Source: Duganella aquatilis (GTDB taxonomy: Bacteria > Pseudomonadota > Gammaproteobacteria > Burkholderiales > Burkholderiaceae_D). From it: a DNA stretch of 64,000 nucleotides. The DNA lies in assembly GCF_009674565.1 (NCBI RefSeq), contig NZ_WKJL01000001.1:186001-250000 (forward strand), written 5' to 3'. The notes under the pieces are model-generated. The model did no database searches, was not told the DNA's origin, and saw nothing but the letters and a program-made list of their open reading frames with translations. A program made the position numbers and the translations under genes. Positions 1 to 8,822 of this stretch are shown in pieces. Positions within the stretch are counted from its first letter, which is position 1. Each line of letters opens with the position of its first letter.

Positions 1-2
1 GC

Positions 3-533
3 GCAGCCTACAGCGACGCGCTGCAAAGCTATGCGGACGCCACGCCGGCCGGCATGCCGACGCAACCACGATCGCTGCTGGAATTGCTGCGCGATCCGCG
101 CTTCCCCGGTGTGCGCCGCCATCTGCGGCGCATCTATGTCGATCCCATGACGGGCGGCACGGAATGGGGCATCGTCTATTTGGGCGACCACGTCGGCGTG
201 CTGGCGGTGTACAGCTTGTCCGACGCGAAGCCGGTCAAAATCGGCAATTTCCCGCCGCGCTTTGCCATGCTGGCGGGGCGGCAGAAGATTTCGGAGTGGC
301 GTTTCACGGCCGCGGGCAAGACCGGCGCGTCGGGCTCGGCAACGCCCGTATCAGCGGCCGCGGGCCAGGTGCCGCTGGTGCCGGCTGCGCAGCCGCAATT
401 GTTGACGGCGGACATCGCTTCGGCGCCCGCCGACACGGCGGGGCCGCGCCACGCCGTCCCGGAAACTGACGAACAAGCGCGCGCCGATGCCCCGCCCCCA
501 GCGCAGGAAGAGCGCAGCCCGGCGTCTGAGTGA
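3..533 (+). CDS. Type II secretion pseudopilin-like protein, 3' part
   Basis: The reading frame is open from the left edge, so the N-terminus (including any prepilin cleavage site) lies outside the window. The visible part starts AAYSDALQSYADATP and then shows the signature of GspG-like pseudopilins: a segment on ELLRDPRFPG, RRHLRRIYVDPMTG, EWG, and the phrase YSLSDAKPVK. In the family this is the globular periplasmic domain of a protein in a type II secretion or type IV pilus-like pseudopilus. After about residue 105 of the visible part the protein becomes a low-complexity Ala/Pro/Glu-rich tail of some 70 residues, longer than usual. Its stop codon marks the point where base composition drops into the following island. 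The exact subtype cannot be decided without the N-terminus. Confidence 0.72.
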   Translation, partial: AAYSDALQSYADATPAGMPTQPRSLLELLRDPRFPGVRRHLRRIYVDPMTGGTEWGIVYLGDHVGVLAVYSLSDAKPVKIGNFPPRFAMLAGRQKISEWRFTAAGKTGASGSATPVSAAAGQVPLVPAAQPQLLTADIASAPADTAGPRHAVPETDEQARADAPPPAQEERSPASE

Positions 534-839
534 GACCGGCTAACACGGTCCAGTGCGGTGCCGGCGGACGTCGGGCCGAGAGGCCAGTCTGGGGCCCAGC
601 GTTGCCGAGGGCATGGACGGGCAAGGGCTGGGTCATGCCTCGACGCAAAGCTGACGCCAGGCGGTGATTGGCAGCGACCAGATCGACATCGCCGAATCGG
701 CGCAGACCAAGGCGGCGTCCCATTTGGGATAGCTCCAATATGAAGGCGATGGCGGACCGTCTAGTCGACACCATCAGAGTGACGTTGCCTAGTGAGGCCA
801 ATTTAGTTGACGTGTAGGTGCTGGCTTGGCACCCAAAGG
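534..839. other. Gene-free junction between pseudopilin gene and island
   Basis: About 306 bases with no convincing coding frame on either strand. Open frames here are short or antisense continuations. Composition changes from GC-rich on the left to more AT-rich near 780-840. It may be the left boundary of the island, possibly with degraded mobile-element sequence, but no terminal repeat or transposase motif could be recognised. Confidence 0.4.
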
Positions 840-3800
840 CTATTTCTTCGTAGCCTTCAACGCTGCGTCTTGGGTGGCGTTAAAGTATCCGCGCACGAAC
901 GCCTCATCGTCACTTGTGCCGGGAGTAAATGCGGCTCCTATTTTAATTCGAAGCCGCTTATCGCCCTCCAACCCGTTTATCACATCCACCTCTGAACTCG
1001 TGTATCCGAGCGCTGCAATTGCATCCTTTTCCTTCCCTTCGTCCATTTTATCTCCATGTTCCATCTCGACCAGCACCAAGTAGACAGATCGGAGCTGTTG
1101 AGTGTAGCCCGCGTCGCCGTCTGCCAAGCGCATTGCGGTCCATGCCATCAGCAGCGCGATATTTTCGATGGGGCTTGCCGAATCTGGGCGGAGTTTGGCT
1201 TTTGCGCACCAGATGTCCATGGTCACGGCCATTTTGTTTAACGAAGTGCCAGTGTTCTGAATGAGCTGAGCCAACAGCCGGGAGGCATCCTTTAAGCTTT
1301 CTTGGAAGGATTTCGAAGGGTCCCAAATCCTGTTGAGCACCGCCATTGCATTGGAGTCTGTTCGCAAAGTTTTGAGCGCCGCGGTCGGAGACTTGGCCTG
1401 ATCCACCGTTGCGGGGATCGCAGAGGCGATAAATCGCGGCTCGATCGTGACCCCGACTCTCCATGCGCATAGCATAGCGATTTTCTGAGCCCCAGCGCTT
1501 ATGTCGAGCGTGCCCAAATCGACTAGAGCGCTGATGATGTCTAGAGTGCAGATGTCTGGAGCCGATGCGCGCTCTTCGCTGCAATAAATTCGGAAGAAAA
1601 GATCGTCAGAGTAAAGCAGGAACTCTTCTTTTTTCGCAATCGATTTGATTTCCTCTGTGGCCCAGTGCATGTAGTCATTTTCTGCCGGTTTCACCGCATG
1701 CGGTTGCTGAATCCTTTCGAAATTTGCGCGAAGCAGTTTGAGCAATTCGGCGCATTTGCCCTGCATCGCGCCGCCGGCGAGCGGTGCTGCCAGCTTTGCC
1801 AATTCGAAGACTGTCGCCTGAGCAATGGCAATTTTGGGGAAGATCTGAAATAGAAGCTCGAATAGACCAAGGTCGTTTGTGACTAGCAGAGCCGTCATGT
1901 CGAGCAGCGGAATCTTCTGTCGCATATCCGAAATCGGGACCGCTTTCCATTCGAAGTTGGCCATGACCAGCTGATACTGTCGCTCATCGTGCTTTGAGCG
2001 TTTCCCAATTTCCCAAAGCAATGGCATATCGCCGACGTTCCGCAGAATGTTCTGTGGACGCCACGCGTAGGGAAATGGCATCTCGCCACGCTGAAGCTCG
2101 CGAGCGAGTTTCATCTGATGGTTGATGCGTTCTTGGTCAAACAAGTCGTGTCCCATGACTCGCTTGATTTCTGCCATGATTTCTTCGCCGTCGGCTCCCT
2201 CGGACACCTCTCCTTTGCGAATGATGTTCGATTCCGGAAATGTCTTAAAGAAGCATTCATACCTCTTGTTCAACTGGAGTTCGTCAATCTTCCCTTGCGG
2301 CGCCGGCATAGCCAGTTTGGCTCGAAGGATCATGGACAAAAACATTCCCTCTTCAATCTCGTCCTTCTGATCGCAGAGGCTCCCGTATCGGATGGCAAAG
2401 TCGAAAGCGCGTGGATCGCGAGGATCTGCCATGTGGACAAGATTGAACAACAGCCTCAAGCAATCGAGTTTTTGGTCTTTCGTCGAGGCCGTTGACAGAA
2501 TCAAAGACACGGTGGCGACAGCTTCTTGCCCAAAGCCGCAGCGAACGACAATGTTGATGTAGGTGTTGATTGCCAGCGGGTTCGCTACGCCTTCTGCGAT
2601 CAAAGTCTTTAAGGTTTCCAACGCCTGGGACGTATGGCCAAGTTTCTCCAACGCAAGGGCTTCGAATGCAGCCAAGCGCGAGCTGTCAGAGAAGCGCCGC
2701 CGCGAGTCAATGCAGAGATCCAGGAGCGGTTGCCATTCACTCAGCGTCGCCAGCGAGCGCGCGAGGATCAGGGAAAGGCGAAGGTTGAGCAGCGAGGCTG
2801 AAGTCAACCTAGCCGCGACTTGTTTGCATTTTTGAGCCTCATCCGGCGACGATGGATCGAGAATGCCGACGAGCTGCTGGGCTATCGGTATGGGATGGCC
2901 AAGCGACTCATAACGCTCCCATAGCTTGGCGGAAGCCGCGGCGCTTGCCAAGCTGTTGTCTTCAACCGCCGAAAAATATTCAGCGAGCGCCCCGAATGGC
3001 TTTAAATGCTTATTGCCATTTAAGATCGAAAGCCACTCATCGCGTTTGCTGGTGTTGACGATTCGATGAGCCGACAACGACGCCATGGCCGCTGCTTCGC
3101 CGAACGAAGAAAGGCCAGTGTTCATTTTGGGAAGTAGGTTATCGAAAAGCTCCACGCACTCGTCGTCACGCTTCAATTCGTGGAGCAACGTGACGTGGTG
3201 GCTTGCGGAGAGGTCTTCGAATGGAAGTCGGGCATTAGCTTCGAGTGCCTGCTTCAAATCGCCGCAATGGACCGCGACCAATTCGAGAGCTCGCTGTAAA
3301 TTAATCAAGTGCGGCCTCGCGTTGCCGGCGCTTTTGATGAGCGGCAGCGTCTCTTTTTGTTTCCCCAGCATGATGGCGGTCGAGCTCCAAATGTCCGCCA
3401 AATAGTCGATGTTTGACGGCCAGCCCACTCGCTGAAATTCCTTGACGGCGGCTTGGACGTCATCCCAAACACGAACCAACAAGTCCACGTTGGTCTTGGC
3501 GGGGCCTGAGGGCGGAAGTTGAGTGTCGTAGTCGCTTGACACAAGGTTGAGGGCCAAGCTGAATCGCGCCCGTGCGCGCAGCATCAGAAAAAGCTGCCGA
3601 CCATGCTTTATTGTCTCGCTCTGTTGCAATCCTTGCTCGCACACGTCGAGCGTTTGCTGGAATTCGCTTTGCATGCAGTGGATGATGGCCTTGGCCATGA
3701 GGCTTTCGACACCCTCGAACAAATTCGCACATTCCATCGCTTCCGCAAATTTTCCGCTGGCGGCCAAGACGCGCGCGCGCATGCCGAGAGTCATGGGGCT

Positions 3801-4895
3801 CGTGTCCGTCAACCTAGCCAGCACATGCGAGAAGTCCACAGGGGCGTCGAGAGCATCGTCTTCTTTGTAGCTCAGCCGAATCTCACTTTCAGCCCAAGAG
3901 ACCACATGTTTTGGTGGGCTGTTCGGCGCCATTGTCGATTCTGCGTAGGCGTCGCGGGCCGATTCCTCCTCACCCGTCAACTGAAGGAGCCGGCCACGCA
4001 GATGCCAGTAGTCCGAGTGCTCCAAAGGTTGAGCGGTTGCCAGCATTTTCTCGGCGGCGTTGAGAGCCGCTTCCGCGCCTTCGGCATCTCCGTCTTTTAG
4101 GTGATGATCCGCCTCCTTGAAATGCCATGGCATCGTGCCGGGTTTGGGGCTTGGCCACGATTCTTCGGGGCTTTCGGTCATCACCTCAAAAAAACCACCG
4201 CCGCGCTCCGAGAAATTTGCGGGGATGTTCTCGATCAAGGTCGCCCTCTCGTCATCGCCCAAGTCGGGGCGACGTTCCTCCATCGAGACGTCCAGCGCTG
4301 CCCCGACTTGGCCGAGCTTGAGCATCCGCTCCACCTCGCTGGACAAGTCGCTGGAGTTTGTGAGTTGATTTGAGACTTTGACACGAAGCGACACCTTGTC
4401 TTTTCCCACCAAGCTGACTCGACGTAGCTCTTCGTGTATCCACGCGTAAAAAAGTGGGCAGTTTTTTGGCGTGCTCGGATCGACAGAAAGGTCCGGGAGG
4501 ACCAACAGCACAGGCTCGTTGGTTTGTCGGTAATAGTTGACGGTTCTAGTGCTCAACTGGATGGAGTAGAAGTCGCCAGCCGCGCTGACGGTGGGGCTCA
4601 TTGTGCCTTTGAGCTGAGCGCGGAAAATATTTCGCGCGAATCCATCGCGGAGATCTTGGATTTGAAAGTCGAAGCCAAAATCTTCGGTGCCTCCCAAATT
4701 GGTGGAGGCCCAATCGTTGGGCATATTCGCTGCGAAACACTTCTCTGCCAAGCGACCGATTCTTTGAGATTCGTCGACTTGTGGAAGATTCTCTGACTGC
4801 GACAATTTTGCCTCCAAATTGCAAGTTAGATTCATGAATTGGTTGCCAATTTTTGCATTTGCCTTGACCCGGCAACGTGTTGCCAAGAGTATCAT
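840..4895 (-). CDS. Giant DUF4365 nuclease-like / TPR-like / PIN-like protein
   Basis: A single 1351-codon frame. Residues about 42-165 look like DUF4365 (PD-(D/E)XK fold): a helix around E51, D76 inside EDFGFDF, then the Q94-x-K96 pair in FRAQLKG. Residues about 260-900 are an alpha-helical solenoid with TPR-like repeats (for example AEAALNAAEKML, GHTSQALETLKTLIAEG). Residues about 990-1110 resemble a PIN ribonuclease: D999 in LLDMTALLV, an acidic helix around VFELAKL, and the acidic pair D1097-D1098 in LLYSDD. The last 240 residues are helical and unassigned. Two nuclease-like domains joined by a repeat scaffold suggest a self-contained defence or toxin-type effector; this is inference. The start is uncertain: ATG at 4895 or ATG at 4835 (residue 21); neither has a clear Shine-Dalgarno. 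Base composition is clearly lower in GC than the rest of the window, indicating transfer. Confidence 0.8.
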   Translation of the reverse strand: MILLATRCRVKANAKIGNQFMNLTCNLEAKLSQSENLPQVDESQRIGRLAEKCFAANMPNDWASTNLGGTEDFGFDFQIQDLRDGFARNIFRAQLKGTMSPTVSAAGDFYSIQLSTRTVNYYRQTNEPVLLVLPDLSVDPSTPKNCPLFYAWIHEELRRVSLVGKDKVSLRVKVSNQLTNSSDLSSEVERMLKLGQVGAALDVSMEERRPDLGDDERATLIENIPANFSERGGGFFEVMTESPEESWPSPKPGTMPWHFKEADHHLKDGDAEGAEAALNAAEKMLATAQPLEHSDYWHLRGRLLQLTGEEESARDAYAESTMAPNSPPKHVVSWAESEIRLSYKEDDALDAPVDFSHVLARLTDTSPMTLGMRARVLAASGKFAEAMECANLFEGVESLMAKAIIHCMQSEFQQTLDVCEQGLQQSETIKHGRQLFLMLRARARFSLALNLVSSDYDTQLPPSGPAKTNVDLLVRVWDDVQAAVKEFQRVGWPSNIDYLADIWSSTAIMLGKQKETLPLIKSAGNARPHLINLQRALELVAVHCGDLKQALEANARLPFEDLSASHHVTLLHELKRDDECVELFDNLLPKMNTGLSSFGEAAAMASLSAHRIVNTSKRDEWLSILNGNKHLKPFGALAEYFSAVEDNSLASAAASAKLWERYESLGHPIPIAQQLVGILDPSSPDEAQKCKQVAARLTSASLLNLRLSLILARSLATLSEWQPLLDLCIDSRRRFSDSSRLAAFEALALEKLGHTSQALETLKTLIAEGVANPLAINTYINIVVRCGFGQEAVATVSLILSTASTKDQKLDCLRLLFNLVHMADPRDPRAFDFAIRYGSLCDQKDEIEEGMFLSMILRAKLAMPAPQGKIDELQLNKRYECFFKTFPESNIIRKGEVSEGADGEEIMAEIKRVMGHDLFDQERINHQMKLARELQRGEMPFPYAWRPQNILRNVGDMPLLWEIGKRSKHDERQYQLVMANFEWKAVPISDMRQKIPLLDMTALLVTNDLGLFELLFQIFPKIAIAQATVFELAKLAAPLAGGAMQGKCAELLKLLRANFERIQQPHAVKPAENDYMHWATEEIKSIAKKEEFLLYSDDLFFRIYCSEERASAPDICTLDIISALVDLGTLDISAGAQKIAMLCAWRVGVTIEPRFIASAIPATVDQAKSPTAALKTLRTDSNAMAVLNRIWDPSKSFQESLKDASRLLAQLIQNTGTSLNKMAVTMDIWCAKAKLRPDSASPIENIALLMAWTAMRLADGDAGYTQQLRSVYLVLVEMEHGDKMDEGKEKDAIAALGYTSSEVDVINGLEGDKRLRIKIGAAFTPGTSDDEAFVRGYFNATQDAALKATKK

Positions 4896-4961
4896 ATCGA
4901 TACTGCTTGGTATCTTTTGAAGATCGACTTTGGTTTAATTCCCACAGATGAGGAGCAATTT

Positions 4962-5575
4962 ATGAACAGGAGAAAAAGCCGGGCGCTCGGCCAGTCGGGA
5001 GGCCTGATAATTCGCCACTGGCGCCTCGCCAAGCGGCTCCATCCGGGGATGTAATCTTCGCTGAACTGAGCGCTCTTTGCGCGTCTGCCGGCTTTATCCA
5101 TGCCATCGCTTACTTTTGCGAGCGAGACAACTTGATTCGATTCGCCGGGGAGCTGACTGCCGAAGACATGGCCAACCTGTATGGCAGATCGCGCTTGGTT
5201 CGCAATGAGGTGAACCTTCTATTCGGACTGGCGGTGAAAGTCGAGATCGACTACGAATTTCCGGAGGGGGAGGTTTTCCAAGCCTACGTGACGCGAAGCG
5301 AGTCGCTCCTCGAAGCACTGCATCAAGCGATGCTGCTCGCGGTCCCAAGCATTTTCAGCGCTGCGAGCGATTCCGTGAATTCTGATCCGAAGAGCAGTGG
5401 CGCGATGATTCGTGAATCGATTTTCTACGGCGGAGAGTCCGCTTATAGTTTTCAAAATGTCGGGTTGGCAGCTATAGCTTCAGCAAGAGCCGGCGCGGGA
5501 CATGTTCGCGGCATAGTGGCGTCGCGGCCTAGTTGTAAATTCGAAGATCACTGGAAAGCTATTTGCAAGAAATAG
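4962..5575 (+). pseudogene. Broken companion gene beside the giant nuclease-like gene
   Basis: An ATG at 4962 follows a good AGGAG site and encodes MNRRKSRALGQSG onward, but that frame stops at 5054. A second frame, open from 4952 to 5575, carries the protein-like sequence: PSGDVIFAELSALCASAG, then IHAIAYFCERDNLIRF, LYGRSRLVRNEV and FYGGESAYSF. The simplest reading is one gene broken by a one-base frameshift between about 4965 and 5045. If the second frame is used alone its first usable start is a TTG at 5132 (147 aa), which would cut the conserved segment. The C-terminus after FYGGESAYSF looks degenerate, so the gene may also be truncated. It is divergent from the giant gene and shares its low GC content. 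Function is not recognised; the sequence resembles conserved hypothetical proteins of island regions. Confidence 0.45.
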
Positions 5576-6167
5576 GCCTCGCACGGCTTCCGGCTGTGAG
5601 AAGTGAGTTTCGTTCGCTTCGTAGATCGTGAATACCGTCGCAGTTCAACGCAGTCAGCTTCAAGTAATTGCATGCGCATTAAATTCTTCCTGGCATCTAA
5701 AACTTCTCAAGAGCATAATTTCGGATGCGCATATAGTTAAGAAGATTTTCAGACTCGTTGGACGACATCTGCCAATGATGGGACTTGTAGTTCTTGGATC
5801 GAAACGGGCTGTGCGGCAGCGAAATTTGGGGCAAATTTGGGGCAATGTGGCGCTATTTCAGCGTGCTCAAGCGCGTTGGTTTAGCCAGACCGTGCAACAC
5901 GGCATCAGCGCTGGCGCTTGATGAGCTTAACTCAGGAGCCAGCGGCTCAAGTTCGAAACTTGCAAGCGTTGCATCGCAGCGCCGGTGGTATAAGATGATG
6001 TAGGTACAATTATCAACGTGGCTTCGATTTGAACACGAGTTCCCCCGCTGGTATCGCTGCTAGTATTGCATTTTCGATATTTGCGCAATCTTCTACGAAT
6101 CAATCAGTTGCGTCAGTGGTTTACAGTCGAATGGGAATGATGAGCTCGCTGTAACTGGCCGTTAATC
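5576..6167. other. Low-GC non-coding right end of the island
   Basis: Nearly 600 bases without a convincing gene. Small open frames (for example 5628-5921) lack ribosome binding sites and protein-like composition. It holds a tandem repeat of the 11-mer AATTTGGGGCA near 5824-5846 and a hairpin with arms CAAGT and ACTTG near 5949-5963. Neither is a recognisable tRNA, attachment site or terminator. The stretch ends where the GC-rich efflux gene begins, so the right boundary of the island probably lies here. Confidence 0.4.
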
Positions 6168-7571
6168 TCAACCAGCCTGCCAGCCACCACCCAGCGCTTT
6201 GTACAGCGATACGGTGGCTTGCAGGCGTTTGAGTTTCAGTATCCCCAGCTCATTTTGCACGTCCGCCAGGCTGCGCTGGGTATCGAGTACCGTCATCAAG
6301 TCTTCCGCGCCCGCCTTGTAGCGGATCTCCGACAGATTGAACGCAAGCCGCGACTGTTCCAGTTCCACCTCTTTCAACCGGCGCTGCTCGTCGAGACTGT
6401 TGATTTGGCCCAGCACGGTGTCCACTTCCGCCAAGGCGGCGATCACGGTCGCGCGATAGGTCTGCACCAATTCCTGTTTTTGTTCGATGGCCAGATCGCG
6501 CTCGGTCCGCAAACGCCCGCCATCGAATATTGGCGCCACCAGCGAAGCGCCGATATTCGCGAACACATTTTGGGCGTTGAGCAGCGAGGTCAAGGCGCTG
6601 CTTTGCGTACCCGTCGATCCGGTCAGGCGTATGCTGGGAAACAGTGCCGCGCGCGCTACGTCGACGTTTGCGCTGGCGGCTGCCAGGACCGCTTCCGAAC
6701 GGCGAATATCGGGGCGCCGCGACAGCAGTTCGGACGGCATGCCGGCCGTCACTTCGGGCAAGCGGATGGTGTCGAGTCCGCTATCGCTGACCTTGAACGT
6801 TTGCGGCGACCGGCCGAGCAGGATGGCCAGCGCGGATTGCGCCTCGCGCTCCTGCTGCTGTAAAGCAGGGATGGCGGCGCGCTGGCTGGCGACAGCGGAA
6901 CGCTGACGCGCCAGGTCGACGGAGGTGGCGGCGCCGACGCTGCTCTGGGCTTCGACCAGCGACAGCACATGCTCTGCGGTCCGGGCGTTCTCGCGCGCCA
7001 CGCCGAGACGGTCGTGCAGGGACAATAGTTGCAGATAAGTCGACACGATGCCGCTGGTCACGGTGAGGGCCACGGTTTGACGGTCGTAGAAATTGGCCCT
7101 CAGCGATGCCTCGGCTGCGGCAACGCTGGCCGCGTTCTTGCCCCAAAAATCGAGTTCGTAAGACACCTGCAACTGTCCGCTGGTGGAAACATTGGCGTTG
7201 TGATTGCCTGCGAGCGGCAGATCCCGGCTGGCGCCGGCGTAAGCATCAACGGAAGGCAGTAGTGCGACGCCGGCGATTCGCGCCTGCGCCGCAGCCTGGC
7301 GCACCCGCGACAGCGCGGCGGCCAGCTCCAGGTTGCTTTCCTGTCCCTCGCGCACCAATTGACTCAGCTCGTCGCTGCCGAAGCGTTGCCACCAGAGGGT
7401 GTCCGGCCATTCCTGGCTACCCGGCGTTCCGGCCTGCGACCAGCCAGCTGGCAATTCGACTGCCGGCGCCGATTCCGTCACAGGAACCGTGTGCGCACAC
7501 CCGGCCAGAAAAACGCCGGCCAGGCATCCCGTCAGCAAGCCTGTCCGTTGCGACCCAATGCGTTGACTCAT
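6168..7571 (-). CDS. Outer-membrane efflux lipoprotein, NodT/OprM family
   Basis: 467 residues, the usual length for NodT-type outer-membrane factors. The N-terminus carries a lipoprotein signal with lipobox LAGC (Cys25). Next comes the WWQRFGSDELSQLV motif typical of the family and two repeated coiled-coil/OEP halves (ALSRVRQAAAQARIAG; later LAEVDTVLGQ). The protein should form the trimeric beta-barrel and periplasmic tunnel through which a tripartite pump expels substrate. Its start overlaps the stop of the upstream adaptor gene by four bases (ATGA), so the two are translationally coupled. No inner-membrane pump is encoded next to them: downstream lies the low-GC island. Family assignment is secure; substrate is unknown. 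Confidence 0.93.
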   Translation of the reverse strand: MSQRIGSQRTGLLTGCLAGVFLAGCAHTVPVTESAPAVELPAGWSQAGTPGSQEWPDTLWWQRFGSDELSQLVREGQESNLELAAALSRVRQAAAQARIAGVALLPSVDAYAGASRDLPLAGNHNANVSTSGQLQVSYELDFWGKNAASVAAAEASLRANFYDRQTVALTVTSGIVSTYLQLLSLHDRLGVARENARTAEHVLSLVEAQSSVGAATSVDLARQRSAVASQRAAIPALQQQEREAQSALAILLGRSPQTFKVSDSGLDTIRLPEVTAGMPSELLSRRPDIRRSEAVLAAASANVDVARAALFPSIRLTGSTGTQSSALTSLLNAQNVFANIGASLVAPIFDGGRLRTERDLAIEQKQELVQTYRATVIAALAEVDTVLGQINSLDEQRRLKEVELEQSRLAFNLSEIRYKAGAEDLMTVLDTQRSLADVQNELGILKLKRLQATVSLYKALGGGWQAG

Positions 7572-8761
7572 GGTGCTACCACCGGAGCGACCGGCTTGGG
7601 GAGAAGCGCCGGCGTCGGCACAGGACCAACCAGCACCTGCTCGCCCGCTTCCACGCCGGACAGCACTTGTGCCTGCTGCGCAGTGCGCAAGCCGATTTTC
7701 ACTTTGCGCACCACGATGCGCCGGTCGGCGTTCACCACATTGACCTGATACATGTCCGCCGCATCGCGCTTGCCCAGCAGGTTAACCGGCAGCAGCACCG
7801 CATCCTTGGTCTGGGCGACAACGAACTGCACCTGGGTGGTCATGCCGCTCATCAGTTCCTGTTCCGGGTTGTCGACCTCGAACAGCACATTGTAAAAAGT
7901 CTGCTTGCCTTGCTCGCCGGTTCCGTCGGCAGGCACGGGAATTACCTGGCGCAGCTTGCCCGACCAGGTGCGGCCGGGATAACCGGGCGTCTGGAAGTTG
8001 GCCGTCATGCCGCGCTTCAGGCGGGTCACATCCACTTCCGCCACGCGCGCCTGCACCGTCATTTGCGACAGGTCGGCGATGCGCATCAAGGGCGGGCCGG
8101 CCTGGCCGACGCTCACCGCTTGTCCTGGGCGCGCATTGACCGCCACCACGGTTCCCGACAGCGGCGCCAGAATCTGCGTGCGGCGACTGCTTTCTTCATC
8201 GAACTTCAGCGTCGCTTCCAGCTGCTGGATCTGTGCATTGATGGAGTCCACCCGGGCGCGGGCCGACGACAAATTCATGCGGCTCGATTCGACGCTTTCT
8301 TCACGGGTAGCATTTTGTGCCTTGAGCTGTGTCTGGCGCTTGAACTGCAATTCGGCGAAGTCGGTCTGGGCTTGCTGGTCTGCCAGTTCGGCCCGCAGCC
8401 TGGCCATTTGAGCAAGGTTGTTTCCGGCGCGGACAGCAGGCGAAATTTCCATCACCTGTTTGCCTTCCTGCACGGCATCCCCGACGGCAAACAGCACATC
8501 CTTTATCTGGCCGGCTATTTGAGCGTTGACATCGGCAAACCGGTGGAATTGCAATTTTCCTACGGCGTCGACCGTTTGCTGCAGGTCGCCGCGCTGCACC
8601 GTTACCGTGTCGAGCTTGGCTTCCATGGCCTCCGTGGGCGAATGCGGCAACTCCGCCGAGTTCGGTGCTTGCGCGAAGGCGATATGGGCATTAAGCGCCA
8701 GCATGAGCGTTGCCGCCGCCAGGCAGATAGGGCGGCGATCGCCGTCTTTTAGATGGTTCAT
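7568..8761 (-). CDS. MacA/HlyD-type periplasmic adaptor (membrane fusion protein)
   Basis: 397 residues from the ATG at 8761. This start gives a clean signal peptide (MNHLKDGDRR, then a hydrophobic stretch to AFAQA); the frame is open 41 codons further upstream without a better site. The protein has the adaptor order: barrel-sandwich segment (FADVNAQIAGQIKDVL), alpha-hairpin rich in Gln/Ala, second half of the lipoyl domain (ILAPLSGTVVAVNARPGQAV), beta-barrel and C-terminal membrane-proximal domain. The phrasing around the first lipoyl half resembles MacA, which normally works with the ABC pump MacB. No macB-like gene follows; the next gene is the NodT channel. It could serve a pump encoded elsewhere, or the pump gene was lost. 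An SDR gene lies 61 bases upstream on the same strand. Confidence 0.88.
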   Translation of the reverse strand: MNHLKDGDRRPICLAAATLMLALNAHIAFAQAPNSAELPHSPTEAMEAKLDTVTVQRGDLQQTVDAVGKLQFHRFADVNAQIAGQIKDVLFAVGDAVQEGKQVMEISPAVRAGNNLAQMARLRAELADQQAQTDFAELQFKRQTQLKAQNATREESVESSRMNLSSARARVDSINAQIQQLEATLKFDEESSRRTQILAPLSGTVVAVNARPGQAVSVGQAGPPLMRIADLSQMTVQARVAEVDVTRLKRGMTANFQTPGYPGRTWSGKLRQVIPVPADGTGEQGKQTFYNVLFEVDNPEQELMSGMTTQVQFVVAQTKDAVLLPVNLLGKRDAADMYQVNVVNADRRIVVRKVKIGLRTAQQAQVLSGVEAGEQVLVGPVPTPALLPKPVAPVVAP

Positions 8762-8822
8762 CAGTTTTACATCGTTAAAAGCAGCGGCCATTTTAGCGCA
8801 TTCATGGCCGAGCTGATGCGAT

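Noticed and set aside
304..801. 165-codon minus-strand frame spanning the pseudopilin tail and junction
   Set aside because: Partly antisense to a well supported gene, and Arg/Ala/Pro-rich throughout; no domain recognised.
5628..5921. 97-residue open frame in the island
   Set aside because: No ribosome binding site, no recognisable domain, and a competing overlapping frame; better treated as non-coding.
5945..5970. tRNA T-arm-like sequence CAAGTTCGAAACTTG
   Set aside because: It is a simple palindrome; no acceptor stem, anticodon arm or CCA context could be built around it.
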